In this document: positions 12,398 through 25,692 of the stretch, piece after piece | How the letters are laid out: every line of letters begins with the position of its first letter | How positions within the stretch are numbered: the first letter of the stretch is position 1 | Origin: Marasmius tenuissimus | Taxonomy: Eukaryota > Basidiomycota > Agaricomycetes > Agaricales > Marasmiaceae | NCBI GenBank assembly: GCA_029532415.1 | Contig: JAQOTA010000064.1 | Location: forward strand, 682,001 to 746,000 | Direction of reading: 5' to 3' | Length of the DNA: 64,000 nt | Position numbers and translations under genes: made by a program | The notes under the pieces: model-generated | What the model was told of the DNA's origin: nothing | Seen by the model: the letters and a program-made list of their open reading frames with translations, nothing else | Databases searched by the model: none

Positions 12398-15300
12398 ATG
12401 ACATCCCGCACGACTTCTTCCCTTCCAAGACCTCGAACGAAATCGGCTGTCGTTCCACCCACATTCACTCCTTCATCATCGACTTCCCCAGCCTTTAGAC
12501 CTACATTACCTTCGGCACTACTAGCCTCGCATAATGCCAGCTCGAAATTTACCCAGCTGCCCCCCTCATTAACCTTCTCGGCCTCCAACACCTCACCAAG
12601 CAATACGACGTCAAGCACGAACACGGAAAGAAGCGGCAGTAGCGGTGGATCCAAGCTTCGGAAGCCCAGTTGTGCTGCTCGAATTAGAGAGAAAGCATCG
12701 ACGAAGAAGGGCGAAGAGGAACAAAGGCCCTTACAGAAGCAGATTTCCGCCCCTCTCTTTCGACCTCGTGGGCCATCCCTTGACGGCGCCGAAGACACAA
12801 CACGCTCTGGGAGCTTGTCAAAACCGGGAGATTCCCAGCAAGGAGGTACTTCACGGTTATCCTCAATTCAGAGGCGACCTGTTCCTTCTCTCATTGACGA
12901 CAACGAAACCTCGACAGGAGATCCAGCTACGTCACCAATTCCCTCGGCTAATTCGACGATTTCACCCAGACCTCGTACCGTATCAGGGCCCGGTACGCTA
13001 ATCCAAGCACCGAGCTCATCGCCAGCTAGAACGTCAATGATTCGGCCACGAGTGACGTCTATTGCTGGTCCCAATACTGGCTCTTCACTACCAACGTCAC
13101 CAGCACGGAGACCTATTTCGAGAATCTCTTCCGCTCCAGCACCAACCGCCCCTTCCTCCACTTCTTCAGCGCCGTCAGTTGCGAGGCTGCGTACACCGTC
13201 TACAACAATGAGGACCAGTACCCTCAGGATGTCAGCTGCACCCTCAACGGTCGTTTCTCCTACTTTGACGGCCTCATCTTCTTCCACTTCGTCAACCCCA
13301 ATGTCGGTTCCTTCTCCGAGACTATCAACCAGGTCACCAGCACGACACTCTACTCACCCACCCACACCATCTCCGAAAAGTGTCGGCACTTCGCCGTCAC
13401 TTTCCTCTACTACTTCTTCCCCACCAGCGGCACCGTCATCAGCTTCAGTCCCATCCCCTCGTTCGACACGTTCTGCACCGAGATTGAGTCAGCTCGGCGT
13501 ACCTTCCACATCGGTCAAGCCGGCATACACAAATTCGACTTCAACCGATGCTGGTTCGTCAACGTCGAGAAGACCTATTCAGCCTTCATTACCACCAGGT
13601 GCTCAGGCGCCGAAGATACCCGGACAACTACAACCTACGACGGGGAACAAAACACGAGGAACACCTACATCAATTCTCCGAAAGCCGTCATTCAGCCCGA
13701 GCAACTCTACGGCATCTAATGCTACGTCTACGACCACGGCTCCGCCGCCCGCAAGGAGGATACGAGCACCTTCGATGGTGCCTTCCGCGTCTTTGCCAGC
13801 GGTTCCCCAACTTACAACTACCTCACTGCCAGCTCCGACGAGACAGAGGTATACCTCATTACCGCATACCCAGAAGCCTCAGCTACCTTCACTACCTTCG
13901 GCACTTCCTATAGCACCTACGATTGGCACGACGAGACATCTCAGGAAGCCTAGTTCGACACCTTCAATGTCATCCTATGTGCCTGGTTCCAGTACGACGG
14001 CGTCGGCTTCAGTACAGAGTCAACAGGGAAAGGATGTAGGGCAGAGTCGGCTCGTGTTTCCCGAGGCGAAGAATGGAGAAGAGACGAGCGCGAGTAGGTT
14101 GCCGAATAGTCAAGAAAAGAACCTTCAGAAGGATGATCAGAGGACGGCTGGGCAGGTCAGAGTTCGTAGGGAACAAGGAGGCGGAGAGGAACAAGACACA
14201 GAATCGGGCAAGAATATGTCAAATTCGAGTCTGGGCGGAGGTGTGTATATCATTGCTTTCATTCCGTTCATGCTTTATGCCTTTCCTTTTTACGTCTTGC
14301 ACGGTGAACTCGTTCCGGCCTTTCATTTTGCGTTTCGTCATGCGCTGTTGTCAGAGCGATATGAAACACTAAGAATTCAGGGTCAAGGAACGCCGACCGA
14401 CGGGATCTGTTATTCTATTTTCCCCGCTCGTCGTTGCCCCGTTGACCCCTTTATCTTTCCTCCCTCTTTCTCTAACATGGGCGCCCTGTACGTCGCCTTT
14501 TCTGCCTCTAAATTTGTTGCCTGCACACTTCCGCACACAATCTTCCACCTCGTGGGCTTCTATGGGCGCAAATTACGTCGTCTAGTGCGGCGATGAACGG
14601 ATTTGAATTTGACGAGCGCCAATGGTGCCGTTGACAGTCCGTTATTCCGAGACACGAGGCAATGGGCAGTGCCCGATCGCTAGTCTCTTTTTTCTCCCCA
14701 TTCCTCTCTTGTCTCTCTTCTTCCACCTTCATCCATCGTTGTTTTGCCTCTTTTTTTGGGTCTATACGCTCCCGCCCCTCCGAACCTTTCACGTTAGCGT
14801 CAGTTCTTCTTCGTATCCTCAACGTAATCCGACGACACGCTTAAGCACGCGTTTTGTCGTCGTGGATACAGGGTCTTCTGACTGTGCGTTCCAGTTTTTG
14901 GGGTTTTCATGGGCCCCCGGTGTTCGTCCCTTCACGACTTGGCGTTCAGCATGTGTCGACCAATGACGATCCATATTTTGGGTTGCCATCTCTCTCATCT
15001 TTTCTCCTACTTCTTAAAAAGGCTCTGGGCCATCTTCTTCCCCTTTCTTGTTGGTTATTCCATCTTCTCTCATGAATTGCTGTTACACGACCAAGTTCTT
15101 TCTCGCTGACTCGAACGTTTTAGATAAACGACCTTCCGCTCAACCACGCTCTCACGAGAATCAGAAAACGACGAAGACGGGCATGATCTCTATGGGGACT
15201 AACGTGAGAGATGGTCCTGGTGCGTCTTCCTACTTTCATTAACAGCTTTTCTCCTCGTACTCATGGCTTTACCTTCAGCCTCCCGTGGTCTATATACTTC

Positions 15301-18300
15301 CCCTTCGACGTCCCATGCTTCAACCTTTTCGACTTCCACGTCAAACACCATTCAATCTTCCTCATCGTCAAGTGTACCTCCCTCTTCGTCACATTCGACA
15401 CCAGCTACGACGCCTCCGACATCTCCGCCACAACCCTCTACTATGCCAAAGTGGAGGGCAGAGAATGCAAACCTGCCGGCTATAGATACGGTTCCTTCAC
15501 CTCGAATCGTCACCACTCCAGTCGAATCGGCTCCTAGGCTACTTCCTGAGGCACCGCCGTTGAGGACTTTGAAGGGTAGTCTCTCGAATTCGTCGCTGAG
15601 GAGCGTCAGTGCCAGACCTTTAGGTCCTAGGTCGCCTAGTGAGTATATTTGTTCCCCATTTACACACGTTCTATACTTAACGTACTCCACCTCAGTATCC
15701 CCTCGAACACCTCTCGAAAGCCCCAGAGCTACAACACCTCTAGCTCTATCATCCTCGCCGTCGTTACCATCGCCTCCTAGACTGGACAGACTGGAGTCAA
15801 ACCAGTCGTTCTCGTCACTAATCTCCATCTACACTTCCAACAACCACGGGCACGGACATTCACCCTCAATGGTCTCGACGGTATCAACCTCTTCCGCTTA
15901 CGTTTCTCCTTCCCCTTCGGAGCAATCTACGGATACGAGGTACTCGAGGTATCCTGCACCTGCACCTGGCTCAATCTTCGGGCTTGGTATGCTCGGTGGT
16001 AGTGAGAGAAGCACCTCGGGATTGCAGAGGAAGCCCATACCTTCATTTGCGGATTCGTCGGACTCGGGAATGGGAACGGAGGCGGAAGGAGAGGTTGATA
16101 AAGCTGCGGGTAGAAAGGAAAAAGGATTGAGCTCGGCGACGGTCAGGGATCATTCGAGGGATGCGTATGGCGGCATGGTGGATGCGGATGGACGGACTGT
16201 TGGCGAGGATCCTCGTGGTACGGAAGGTGAGTTCTTTTTCCCTCTTTCTCGTTCTTTTCCTTGTTCTAACGTATTCTGCTGTAGCCGACGTCAATGCTAC
16301 TCCCAGAAAATCCATCGCTAGTTCAGGCTTTCAGAAGCACGAATCTATTCCTGAAAATCCCCGAACAGCTTCTCCCATTCCTCCCTCTGCCTCTCTGAAC
16401 AACTCTCAGTCACGTTCAGCTGGTCGTCGAGCTTCTCAGGCCCTTGCTCCACTTTCTATTCCTCACCTACACTCTCAGCCTCGGTTTTCACCCGAACGGA
16501 ACTCGTCCTCCCCGCAAGTTCTTCGTGCTGACGACATGAAACGGCTACTCTCGAAACCCGCAGTTTTCTCGGGCTACTCGAGTGCCAGCGACTCTGACCG
16601 GCGGCCGGTATCCCCTGTTCTTATGCGAACTGTGCCTAGCTCACCGAGGAGACGCGTTGCTAGCAACAGCGATCGCCCGCAAGGAATGGATAAGGGGTAC
16701 AAGTCCGCTTCGGAGGCTACGTCAAGGAAGCCGATTGCCGGCCCCACGGATTGGGTAGCACCTTGGGATATTGATGGCGAGGACAACCGGGGACTTGTAC
16801 GTTCAACTTCGCTCAAGAAGGTTTCCGATGATAAGGAGGGGAAGGGAAAGGAGAAGGAGAAGAAACCTCGCAATGTGCTGAGGAAGGCTTCTTTTACGAC
16901 ATCGAAACGACCCTCTTCGCCGTCTGGCAAGTTACAGCCTCCACTTTCGGGGTCGAGCACGAGGAGCCCATCACCTACCGCTCGTAGAGGGGAGTCCTCC
17001 GGTGGTTCCAGTCCGGCCTTGTCGTCTGCTCAGCCTATGAGCCCGGCTATTCGTACCCCAGCAGAAGAGATCAAGATGGCTTACAAGCAGCAGGTATCAC
17101 GCGAGATTTATCTCGAGAAGACCGTTGACGAAGGGAAGCTGGCAGGAAAGAAGAATCGATACTCCGAGGAGCTGCCTCGCCGACAGCCTGCCCTTCCCTC
17201 ACCTACGGCTAGAGACCGCTCCTCATCGAAAACTTCTACTCCAGTCACTGCAGCTTCCAACACTGAACCCAGCGCACCGAGCTCCACTAGAAACGGTAGA
17301 ACAGAGCCAGTTGCACCTCGAACGCCTCGTACACCCATTGGGCCAAAGACTGGCGTGCTCGTCGCCGTCGGCAGTGAAGAAGATTCATTCCTTCCTTCGT
17401 TCTCTACGACCCCGAACTTTGCTTCCCAGCTTAGCTTGGATGATGAACCTTCTCCACCATCCTTCCAAGCTGGGCGGCCCAGCTTGCAAGAACGCAGAAC
17501 ATCGCTCAAGCGACCGTTCGATGCAAATGGCATGCGGCTATCCCTCGACCCCCCTCGAAGAAAATCTACTGAAGGAGGAGATTACTCGTTGGGTACGTTC
17601 CATCATCACCTTTCTCCATATACGTGCAGTGAGCTGACCTTGACTCTTACTAGCTACTCCACGAACCCCTCTTTCAGCAGATACCATCTCCTCTCCTAGT
17701 CCTGGCGCCAAGAACAGCAAAGGAGGCGGTGGCTTATGGGGTCTGATGAAGAAGTTCTCTGGAGCTGGTCTTCGGGACAAATACGTGGATAACTGCGATG
17801 GCGAAGCCCCTCCTGTTCCGGCTCTTCCTAACGGTATCGCCCGGTCAAAGCTGGCACAACCTTCGTCCGTGATCACTAGCATGGGCAGTGTTGATGAAGG
17901 TACCTTCACCCCGGTGAGGGCTGTACGACCTCGGAGGTCGTTGGGGGAAACCCGGCCCCGTATTATATCGAATAGCAACGCCAATCAAGTTGGCTCTTCC
18001 AGCTCCAGTACTACTGTCAGTACTTCGGTATCCACACGGCCCAATACGACGACGTGCTCTTCGTCTCCTAGCTCATCATTTGTTCGCCCAGGAGAATCCC
18101 GCACTTCACATAGCTCCTATGGCGACGAGCGTCCACCTCTTCCTCCATCAAAGACCTCGGCTACATCCGTTCTGGAGCAACGCATCCTCTCTCCGAGCGA
18201 GCTTTCTCGTCTCGAATTCAATTTTGATCTCGAATACGACCGCAAGCAACGCTCTAAGCCGACTGTCACCAGGCCTCCTCTATCTTCAATCCCTACCACG

Positions 18301-18861
18301 TCTTCGACAGACACCGCCGGACGCTCATCAACGTCTGGTGCATCCCGAAACGATTGGACGATTGTACACACTCCCGCTGACGAAACGCCACCGTTCTCGC
18401 TTCCTCTACCTCCCTACCGAAAACCTCGTTCTGCATCACCTTCAACTCAGCTGTCTTCGAGGCCGAGTACTGCGCCTGGTCCACCTCCATCACCTTCCGC
18501 AGCCGTCAAGAACTCGAGAAAGACCTCCATTGCCGTTGCACCCACCTACCGTCCTTCGCTGCCTTACAGTACAAGCGATGATGATCACGGCGCCGTTGGT
18601 TCTCCTCCCCATCTGGAGTCACCAACCCAAGGGCGAAAATCAACTTCCTCTGTTCCCAAACCATCTTCCCGCATCCCCCCTTCTCGTTTCCGAGAGCTTT
18701 CTCGTACCAATGCTCTAACTGAAGAGGAGAAGGCGGAAAGGTGGGACGATCTACTCCTGAAGAGTGATTTGGCGGGTGGAACGCTGCATTTACGAGGAAC
18801 GGAACGTCTGGAATCAGACCGAATTTCAGTCCTCGAGTCGGATGCTGAACACGAACAATAA
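12398..18861 (+). CDS. Very large Ser/Thr/Pro-rich protein (about 1781 aa), function unknown
   Basis: Six exons join in one frame: 12398-14240, 15124-15219, 15279-15638, 15696-16226, 16285-17592, 17654-18861. They total 5346 nt, and all five introns are phase 1. Introns 2-5 are 57-61 nt; intron 1 is 883 nt. The product is dominated by Ser, Thr, Pro and Arg, with SPxR-like and RxPS repeats resembling phosphorylation sites of basic, disordered scaffold proteins. There is no signal peptide and no membrane segment. Better-conserved-looking islands are a PTDWVAPWDIDGED segment in exon 5, a GGGLWGLMKKFSGAGLRDKY segment near residue 1404, and an acidic C-terminus after WDDLLLKSDLAGGTLHL. I do not recognise a named family. 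Reading through intron 1 would give a 732-residue alternative, judged less likely. Confidence 0.8.
14241..15123 (+). promoter_or_regulatory. Unusually long first intron with pyrimidine-rich, promoter-like tract
   Basis: Bounded by donor GGAG/GTGTGT and acceptor CGTTTTAG, this intron is about 15 times longer than the other four in the gene. Its middle (about 14685-14760) is a CT-rich tract like the one upstream of the gene, which may mark an internal transcription start. Two in-frame ATGs occur in exon 2, so a short isoform is conceivable. This is inference only. Confidence 0.35.
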
Positions 18862-21800
18862 AAGGCTTGTATCCTCAACTTAGTTCCCCATCGACTCTTT
18901 AAATCCGCCTTCCTTTACTCAGTGTACGTACTTACATTCATTCATTCTCCTTGCTATCTTCGATGCTCTTTCATATCCCCTCTTTGCTCTGTATGCTGTA
19001 TAAATTATCGGTATGAGCGTTTTCTTCCTTCGCATTGTATCATACTCCCATACTTTCATTCACTTGGTTCCATACCCCTTGTAGATTTACTTTTGCCTTG
19101 ATCTTATAGCAAGTATATTCTTTCAGAATGATGATCGCGATGACTGAACATGCGGGTGGTTTTTCTGAGTCTGGGACAGGCGCATATGAACCTTTCTAGG
19201 GTCAGCTCAAACTCGCTAGTAAAACTCGAAATAACGATCAAGTAGGAAGCTCGAAGTTCGGAGCGGACTAGATAGAACGGCGCCCTGAGTAAGCCCTGAG
19301 GTTAGTGAGTTCTTCGTCCATTCCACGGGACCAAACCAGAACTAAACCTTGACCCACCCCCAACGCGTACTTGACGTAATCATCAGCACAGTACAGGTTC
19401 AAGCGAAGGTTTGATTTTGGTTTGATCATTTCCTGCCACATATTTAAACGGGCGTTCCTTTGAGCGCTTCGTGCAAAAACCCTAACCTGACGACCTGATT
19501 CTGAAACTTGTCTAAGACTCGCCTTGGCTCTGCTTCCATCAATTTGACTGTATCAAGTTTCTTGACCTCGTTCGTTTGAGGCGAGATGTCGGCGAGGGCG
19601 ATTGTCAATACCGCAAGACATCGAGCGAACCGAACCCGGAAGATGCAAAACCAGAATACTTTCAATGCGGCGGGTGTCACGGAATCCGGTACTGTTCCCG
19701 ATCGTGCGAGAAGCTTAGCTAGGAATACGTACATCGAGACAAATGTTCACGATAACAAAACACTGGGGGCGACCGGTGAGGCCTTGAGGATTGAAATCTT
19801 TCCGTTACGACGCCAGTTTTTCCTGTTCCTGAAAGAAGTTCTCATATTTTGGGGTTTTCCTAGACTAGTCTTGTCCATGTCTCACGACGTTGAGGTTCTA
19901 TCAAGGTGGGCAAGCCTGTACATCAAAAACTACCGTTCAGTATCATGAATGTGCTCAAAACGTACGTCGCCTCTCGTAAATGACCTGACAATAATGGCCA
20001 AGTGGATTTCGACGGTTCCATGATTCAAGAATAGTGCCCAAGTCCCAATTCTATAGATCGACCTGAACACCGTGAAGATATATTCTGAGGATACGTTCAG
20101 AGTCGTAGATTCTACTTGAACTAGAAGCCTTCAGCCTCGGTATTGATGGGATCCCAACACAATTGACCGGTTTGATTTATCCAACGGTGGCGAGCGCCAC
20201 AGGTATCATCATTAAGATAGTGATTTTGATCTCATTTTTGCAGGGTTACCAGCAGGCGATGCGCCATGGAGGCCTGGTCGAGTATCCTAGACCGACTGCG
20301 GAGATGATGTTAGCTTGATGGATAGAGAAAATGTTGACTTTAGAATCCAGATTGTACGTGTACCAGAAAAGCTCGAACACTGTATTTCTACGAACATTTG
20401 CAGTACAAACTATTGCTTTGATGCCCATCCCCTCTGAAAATATTATAGCGCTGTTGAACTTACGGATTCTGAGGCCACTGGTCAGTGAGGATAGGTCGAT
20501 ACTCTTGTCGGGGTTGACAGTGCGGTGAACGCAAACAGCAGTTTTCTCATTTCCAAGCTGACATGCTTTGATTCTTTTTCTAGATCGAGGATTTAGAATC
20601 GATTATGCCGTCCCTGGTTCTTTATTTCTGTCATTAGGGCCGCTCGTCAAGTCAGCCTACTCATGCGTCCCAGTATATACCAAAGTTCACATATACCAAT
20701 ACTTGTGACGATAATGCGTGTCGGAAGCCCTGATCGACCGGCCGTTGAGAGTACAAAAATCGCATTAGAGGAAGGTGGAAATAGGGAGCACGCGGCTCGT
20801 TGTGTAAATTGAGGTACCACAGCGAGATAACGGGCAACGAAGCTCCCAGCGCAACTCCACTGGATAGGGAAAACCACCAAACCAGCGTGCAGAGCAAAAT
20901 GGAAATGGCAGGCAACGAGAAATGGAGGAGATGGTGATCATAAGAACAGCATACACTGAATCATAAGAACAGCATACAATGAATCGAGACCACTCGTCAC
21001 CGATAGCGGCAGTGCATCACCAAGAATACGACTGAGAAATGCGTAGCTCGCGGGGTGGCTCAGCAGAAACCAAGGACGCGATCGAATCCATATCCAACTA
21101 GTATCGTTCGAGCATCGGAGACCGTGGGGTGGAAGAATCGTTGTGGTGTGATGTACACCGCGATGTAAAAGAGGACATCGTCGGTGATGCAGGAGTCCAA
21201 GATGGAGAAGCATGTAGTGAATCTCAAAGTCGATGGAAAGATCCGATAAACAGTCTTCCCTCGTACTTATCTGAACCTGGCATGGAGTAAACCGCTGAAG
21301 AGGGATGAGTCATGTGCGGCAGCTCGACGCCATCACGCAAACCGAGAATCGAAACGGAAACGGGTGTTAGACTTGACGGTAATAGGCGGTCTTCTCAATA
21401 CTGATAAATTGTGATACCATTTCTAAGGTGCCGAAGGAATCATACGAGGGCAAAGCTATGAGCTTGAGGGGGGTCTTCTAACAATTCACAAGCTCTATGC
21501 TTTGACCTTAGAAAAGAATGACAGTGAGGTCAGCAAACATGACCTGATCGAGAGAGAAAAGTAAGAGTTGGTATCGAAGAGTGAATTACCAATCGAGTGT
21601 CGGTATTGAGAGCGCGCCAGGAGACCAGGACTGTTGGCTTTTAAACTTCGTCGCTCATCTGCGCGTCGTCCCTGTTCTAGTCACAGTGACTAGCATCCGT
21701 AGCATCAGTGAAAATAACTGAAGAATATTCAGACATGGCATACCGGAGAGTTTGAGTAGAAAGAGGGCATAGAGTAGAGATTATGGGGGGAAAGACGAAA

Positions 21801-24069
21801 GAGAGATCCGGCTCCGGACCCGAGCTCTTCGCAATATGCCTGCCGAGTGGAGATGCTTGAGGGCAGGTTTTTTCTTCAATAAATTATGACATGCAGTCCT
21901 TGAACTGAACGGTTCGCCCTGCCGCCACGCGTTTTCATAGGCTGCGATCTTTGGACTAAAACCTGCGGACTTTCCTGTGCCCTGTTGAGAAAGGCAACCA
22001 ATCCGATCAAAGACCGATTGGCCCATGTCATGTCAGTCCCAGGATTGTTCCTCAGCCTCTCGACCGATGGAAGTGGCCAGCGGTGGACGGAGGAAGCATG
22101 GAGTCGACGAGAACGTGTGGTGTGCCGAGTCTTTTCGGGGAGGCAGTACAGATACCCAACGCCGCTATGTTCAGCCTACGGGTGAACGAGGGAAATCAGT
22201 TCCTATCAATAAGCGCTCAGCAAGGGATGATAGACATTCGGCGTCTGTGAGCATGGACGCTTGAACTATCCGAACGCGATGATGACTCGTTGCTTTGAGT
22301 ACTGTTGGAAGAGCAAGGACCACAAGTACACCTCGAGTACGGGCCCATTTGTAGGTACGATTCTATATCGAATCTTCATTTACCCTCTTTTGAACTTTTA
22401 CTCGCTGTGCTAATAAAAGCAATGTTCTATCTCCCGTTTCGATCGGCCATGCTCGAATCACGCCACACTTTGTTGGAAACAGAAGACCAGTGAGCAGCGG
22501 TCAAAGCAACCATTTCAATGGTCATCATACAATACCGTCTGAATCGTTGCAAATTGGTGAAATGGCTCTGGAACCGGCTCAAGGACTTGGATCGCTGATT
22601 GGTCTGTCGGTTTCGAGACGAGGATGAAAGGTGGGTCAAGGACTGAAATAGTCCAATGTTTCAGTCTATTCCTTTTGGATATTAAGGTTTACAGAGAATT
22701 ATTTTGGGAGTTCCGTCCTATGCCCCTAGTTGGTTGCTTCGTGTCCTTTGCGAGTCCGTCATATTACGCCACCCATCGGCCTACAACCTAGCAGATGGAG
22801 GCGGAATTTAGTATTTGAAGCAGGGCGCGAATCGAACCCTCGTAAGGGGTAGGTCAAAGCTCGTAGGCAATTCATCCATGATTCTGGTTGATCCAGAATT
22901 AACCCGGAATCGGACGTCGACTGGTGAAATGAATCGCATGCTTTGACCGCCACCATTAATTATTTTAGTGGTCTTTTGGATGGCTGTCAACTCAAATGGT
23001 AAGAGAGTTTGAATTATCATGGTAGATGAACTATTGCTATTTGCATCATTCGTCACTAAGCTACGGTTAACAGAGACGGAAGGCAATGAAGCGGTCAACG
23101 AGCGGAAGGGAACATATGGAAAATATGATCGTCGTGCCATGGGTAAACAACTTTGATCCGATGCTTCTGATGGGGTCGAGCCTCGGTTACAGTCACCGTT
23201 AAGAGTTGCTCTGAATCACAATGGTAAATATTATTTTTATGATGCAGAGAGATCACTGTGAGGTTGCGGTGAGCTCCCTACCTCAAGTTTGACGTGAGTA
23301 TCTTGTGCAGATATGGGCAGAAGCGGCCATGGGCAACGTCGGCGAACAACCATAACTCGAAGAACAACTGAGCTCCACTTAAATAGACGTTGTAGCTCCC
23401 ATAATATAGTTTGTTACCGCAATACTCCAAAAGCTGACGCGTAGTGTTAAGGATGTAGTCAAGGAACTTACATCGAATTGGTGACCTTAGGTGCTACAGG
23501 GTGTGATTGAATCAGATGTATATGCGTGGTCTATGTTAGATGGTTGCCAAGTTCAAAGAGAGACAAAGCAGTAGGGCGGTGCCACACACTAAAAGATCAG
23601 AATGCTCCTGCGCTGGTAGGAAGGTGGCGTGTTCAACTCGAGATAAACCACAGCGATCAGAACGCCCCCCTCTGCGAAGCGCATGGCAATTCCGCTTCTC
23701 CGAGTGGCATGTAAGTACCCGATAAGTCTGGTTGACCAAACATTGGTGGCCATTTATAATCCTCACTGATATTTTCGCAGCAAGACCAGAACCCGTTGCT
23801 TTACACAACCTTGGATAAGCAACGCCTATGTACAAGATGACTTCGATCGGAGTAGAGCAATCACTGGTTATTGAGACGCCTTAGCATTTGGGTGTATGAT
23901 CATCGGCCGCGCCGGCTATGTTCAAGCCAACCAGTAAATCAATGTTCATCTCTATGGCATCGAAAAGTCAAATGGGGGCACTTGAGGATCTTATGTGCGC
24001 TATGCAAGAGTGAGAGAGGTGTATATAAACCACCCGTGAATGAGCATACCTCCCTAAGATTGAAGAACC
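18862..24069. other. Long gene-poor stretch, no supported gene
   Basis: Apart from the 3' flank of the large gene, nothing here can be assigned. ATG ORFs at 19586-19948 (+, 120 codons) and 22808-23140 (-, 110 codons) have no family signal. A hydrophobic minus-strand tract at 20661-21213 is open in several short frames and could be a decayed membrane-protein gene. A 24-bp unit (CATAAGAACAGCATACA...) is directly duplicated at about 20938-20985. A short motif, GACGAGAA(C/T)GTGTGG, occurs near 22108 and again near 26598, suggesting dispersed repeat debris. Confidence 0.4.
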
Positions 24070-25692
24070 ATGGCTACAGACTGTGATTTCTACCTCACGT
24101 CTTACACCTATGAGATTGTCTCTAGGCCTATAGGCACCCTAGCAGTGAGTTGTTAGTCGAAATTTCGCGTCTTGTACAATCTGATGAAATCCCGCCAGCT
24201 TTCATACCTTTTCTACGGTCAGTATGGTTCTCCAGAAGATTGGGCACCTTTGACTAATCCTCGTACCATTGGTCGTAGGAATCAGCATATTCTCGCTAGT
24301 ATCCTTGGTACATATCAAAGTCTCGGAAGAAAACGAACGGCGAATTCCTAGATTTTACCACAGAAGTGCTATACTTCTTGCTCTTACCACAATCGCCATA
24401 ATATCCCAGACGTTATATATGATTAACCATGCAGTCAAGCGACTCTCTCGTATGGCCGATAATCCGAGCGGGAACCACTGCTACGAGGACGATCGGGTTG
24501 GTTACGGAGACGGGTGAGTTGGACCAGCTTGATCTATCCCTGATACACAACGCCGAGCTCACAGCAAGCTTAACAGTGTTGTACAGGCATTTGTCGCGGT
24601 CTTCAGCAAGTGCGTCCCGAAGTCTCTCCCTATCCCTCATTTGATCAACTTGAAGCTAGTATCGGGATAGAATCAATACTGGTGAGTACTTGCACCAGAT
24701 CATCACATCGGATGACGCATTCCTTCACACAGATTAGTCGCTTCTTCATGATTTGGGAGTACAAAAAACGCTCCGTGAAGCTTTCCTGCATACTGATGTC
24801 GTTTATTGTCAACGGTACGTCCACTGAACTTGATGATTTATGTGCTACGTTTCCTGACTTCGGGAAGTGATCGGCATCTCCTCGACTATGGCACAAGTGA
24901 TCAATCGCCAGGATGCATTCGAACCCAGAGCCAGAGTGCTCAAGAGTGGCATCTTCGATGGTGCAAGCATCATCTCTAACGTGATACTTTCGGGACTGAT
25001 AGGTGCGAGTCGTGATTTTACGCGTCCTGAACAACGACATTGATATCAGTATTTTGAATAGCCGGTCGAGTTTGGTGGATCAGGTACCAAGTGAATTTGA
25101 ACACCATCGGAGGGCGACCGTGTCGAACGCATGGAATGATTGCTCCCATCCTGTAAATGTCCAAATTGTACCGTGCTCTTGTTTGATCGCTCACGGAACC
25201 TCGATCAAAGACTGGAATCGGCAGCGACTTACCCACTCGTCAAGATCTTCACCGTCTTTTATACCCGCGTAATCAATGTGAAATATGGAGTTCGATCGCC
25301 CATTCTAGTCACCACAATCCCAGTTCAGGTTGCGGTAAGTATATCTTTCTGTGACTGACCACAGGCAATAGAAAATACATTTACACGCTACCCAATAGGC
25401 CATCTCGGTGATTCTTCTGGTCAATCGGATCGCCAGTGGGAGAGGTACTGCAAGTCTAGAACAAGTGAACATGGACACCTCTGCTAGCGGTGGAGATCCC
25501 GAGATCCCAGAGATGAATGAGGTAGATACTATCCCGCTCGACGTTCGTGTTCCACTTCTTACGCCACCAAAGGAGCTGGGATCCATGAGCTATGATGATC
25601 CAAAAACTCGAAAAACTACAAGTGACGGATCAGAAGCAGTTCCACTTGAGGATAATCGGCCTCCTCCTCCATCTTACTCCACCACTACATAG
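24070..25692 (+). CDS. Predicted seven-helix membrane protein, paralog A (373 aa)
   Basis: Ten exons: 24070-24144, 24199-24217, 24279-24513, 24565-24609, 24660-24681, 24733-24814, 24868-25002, 25062-25152, 25211-25334, 25399-25692 (1122 nt). Every boundary is GT-AG, and the intron positions and phases match the paralogs at 39625 and 56479. Hydrophobic segments include ISIFSLVSLVHI, SAILLALTTIAIISQTLYMI, LSCILMSFIVNVIGISS, and ILVTTIPVQVAAISVILLV. The usual end-of-helix motif VRVGLG seen in the family is replaced by VNRIASGRG. A soluble Pro-rich tail of about 85 residues follows (RPPPPSYSTTT end). The architecture fits an unnamed multi-pass family I recall as expanded in Agaricomycetes; the role is unknown. 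A sensory or receptor-like function would be speculation. Confidence 0.85.

Noticed and set aside
14241..14596. Reading through intron 1 as the C-terminus of a 732-residue protein
   Set aside because: The added 118 residues have a composition unlike the rest. Splicing at 14240/15124 joins exons in frame with the same phase as the four later introns.
19586..19948. 120-codon ATG ORF downstream of the large gene
   Set aside because: No recognisable motif; an overlapping minus-strand ORF of similar length looks equally plausible.
22825..22860. tRNA T-arm-like sequence (GGTTCGATTC on the minus strand)
   Set aside because: The would-be stem halves GAGGG and CGCGC do not pair and no D arm lies at the right distance.
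22808..23140. 110-codon ATG ORF on the minus strand
   Set aside because: No family resemblance, no neighbouring exons and no splice or composition support.
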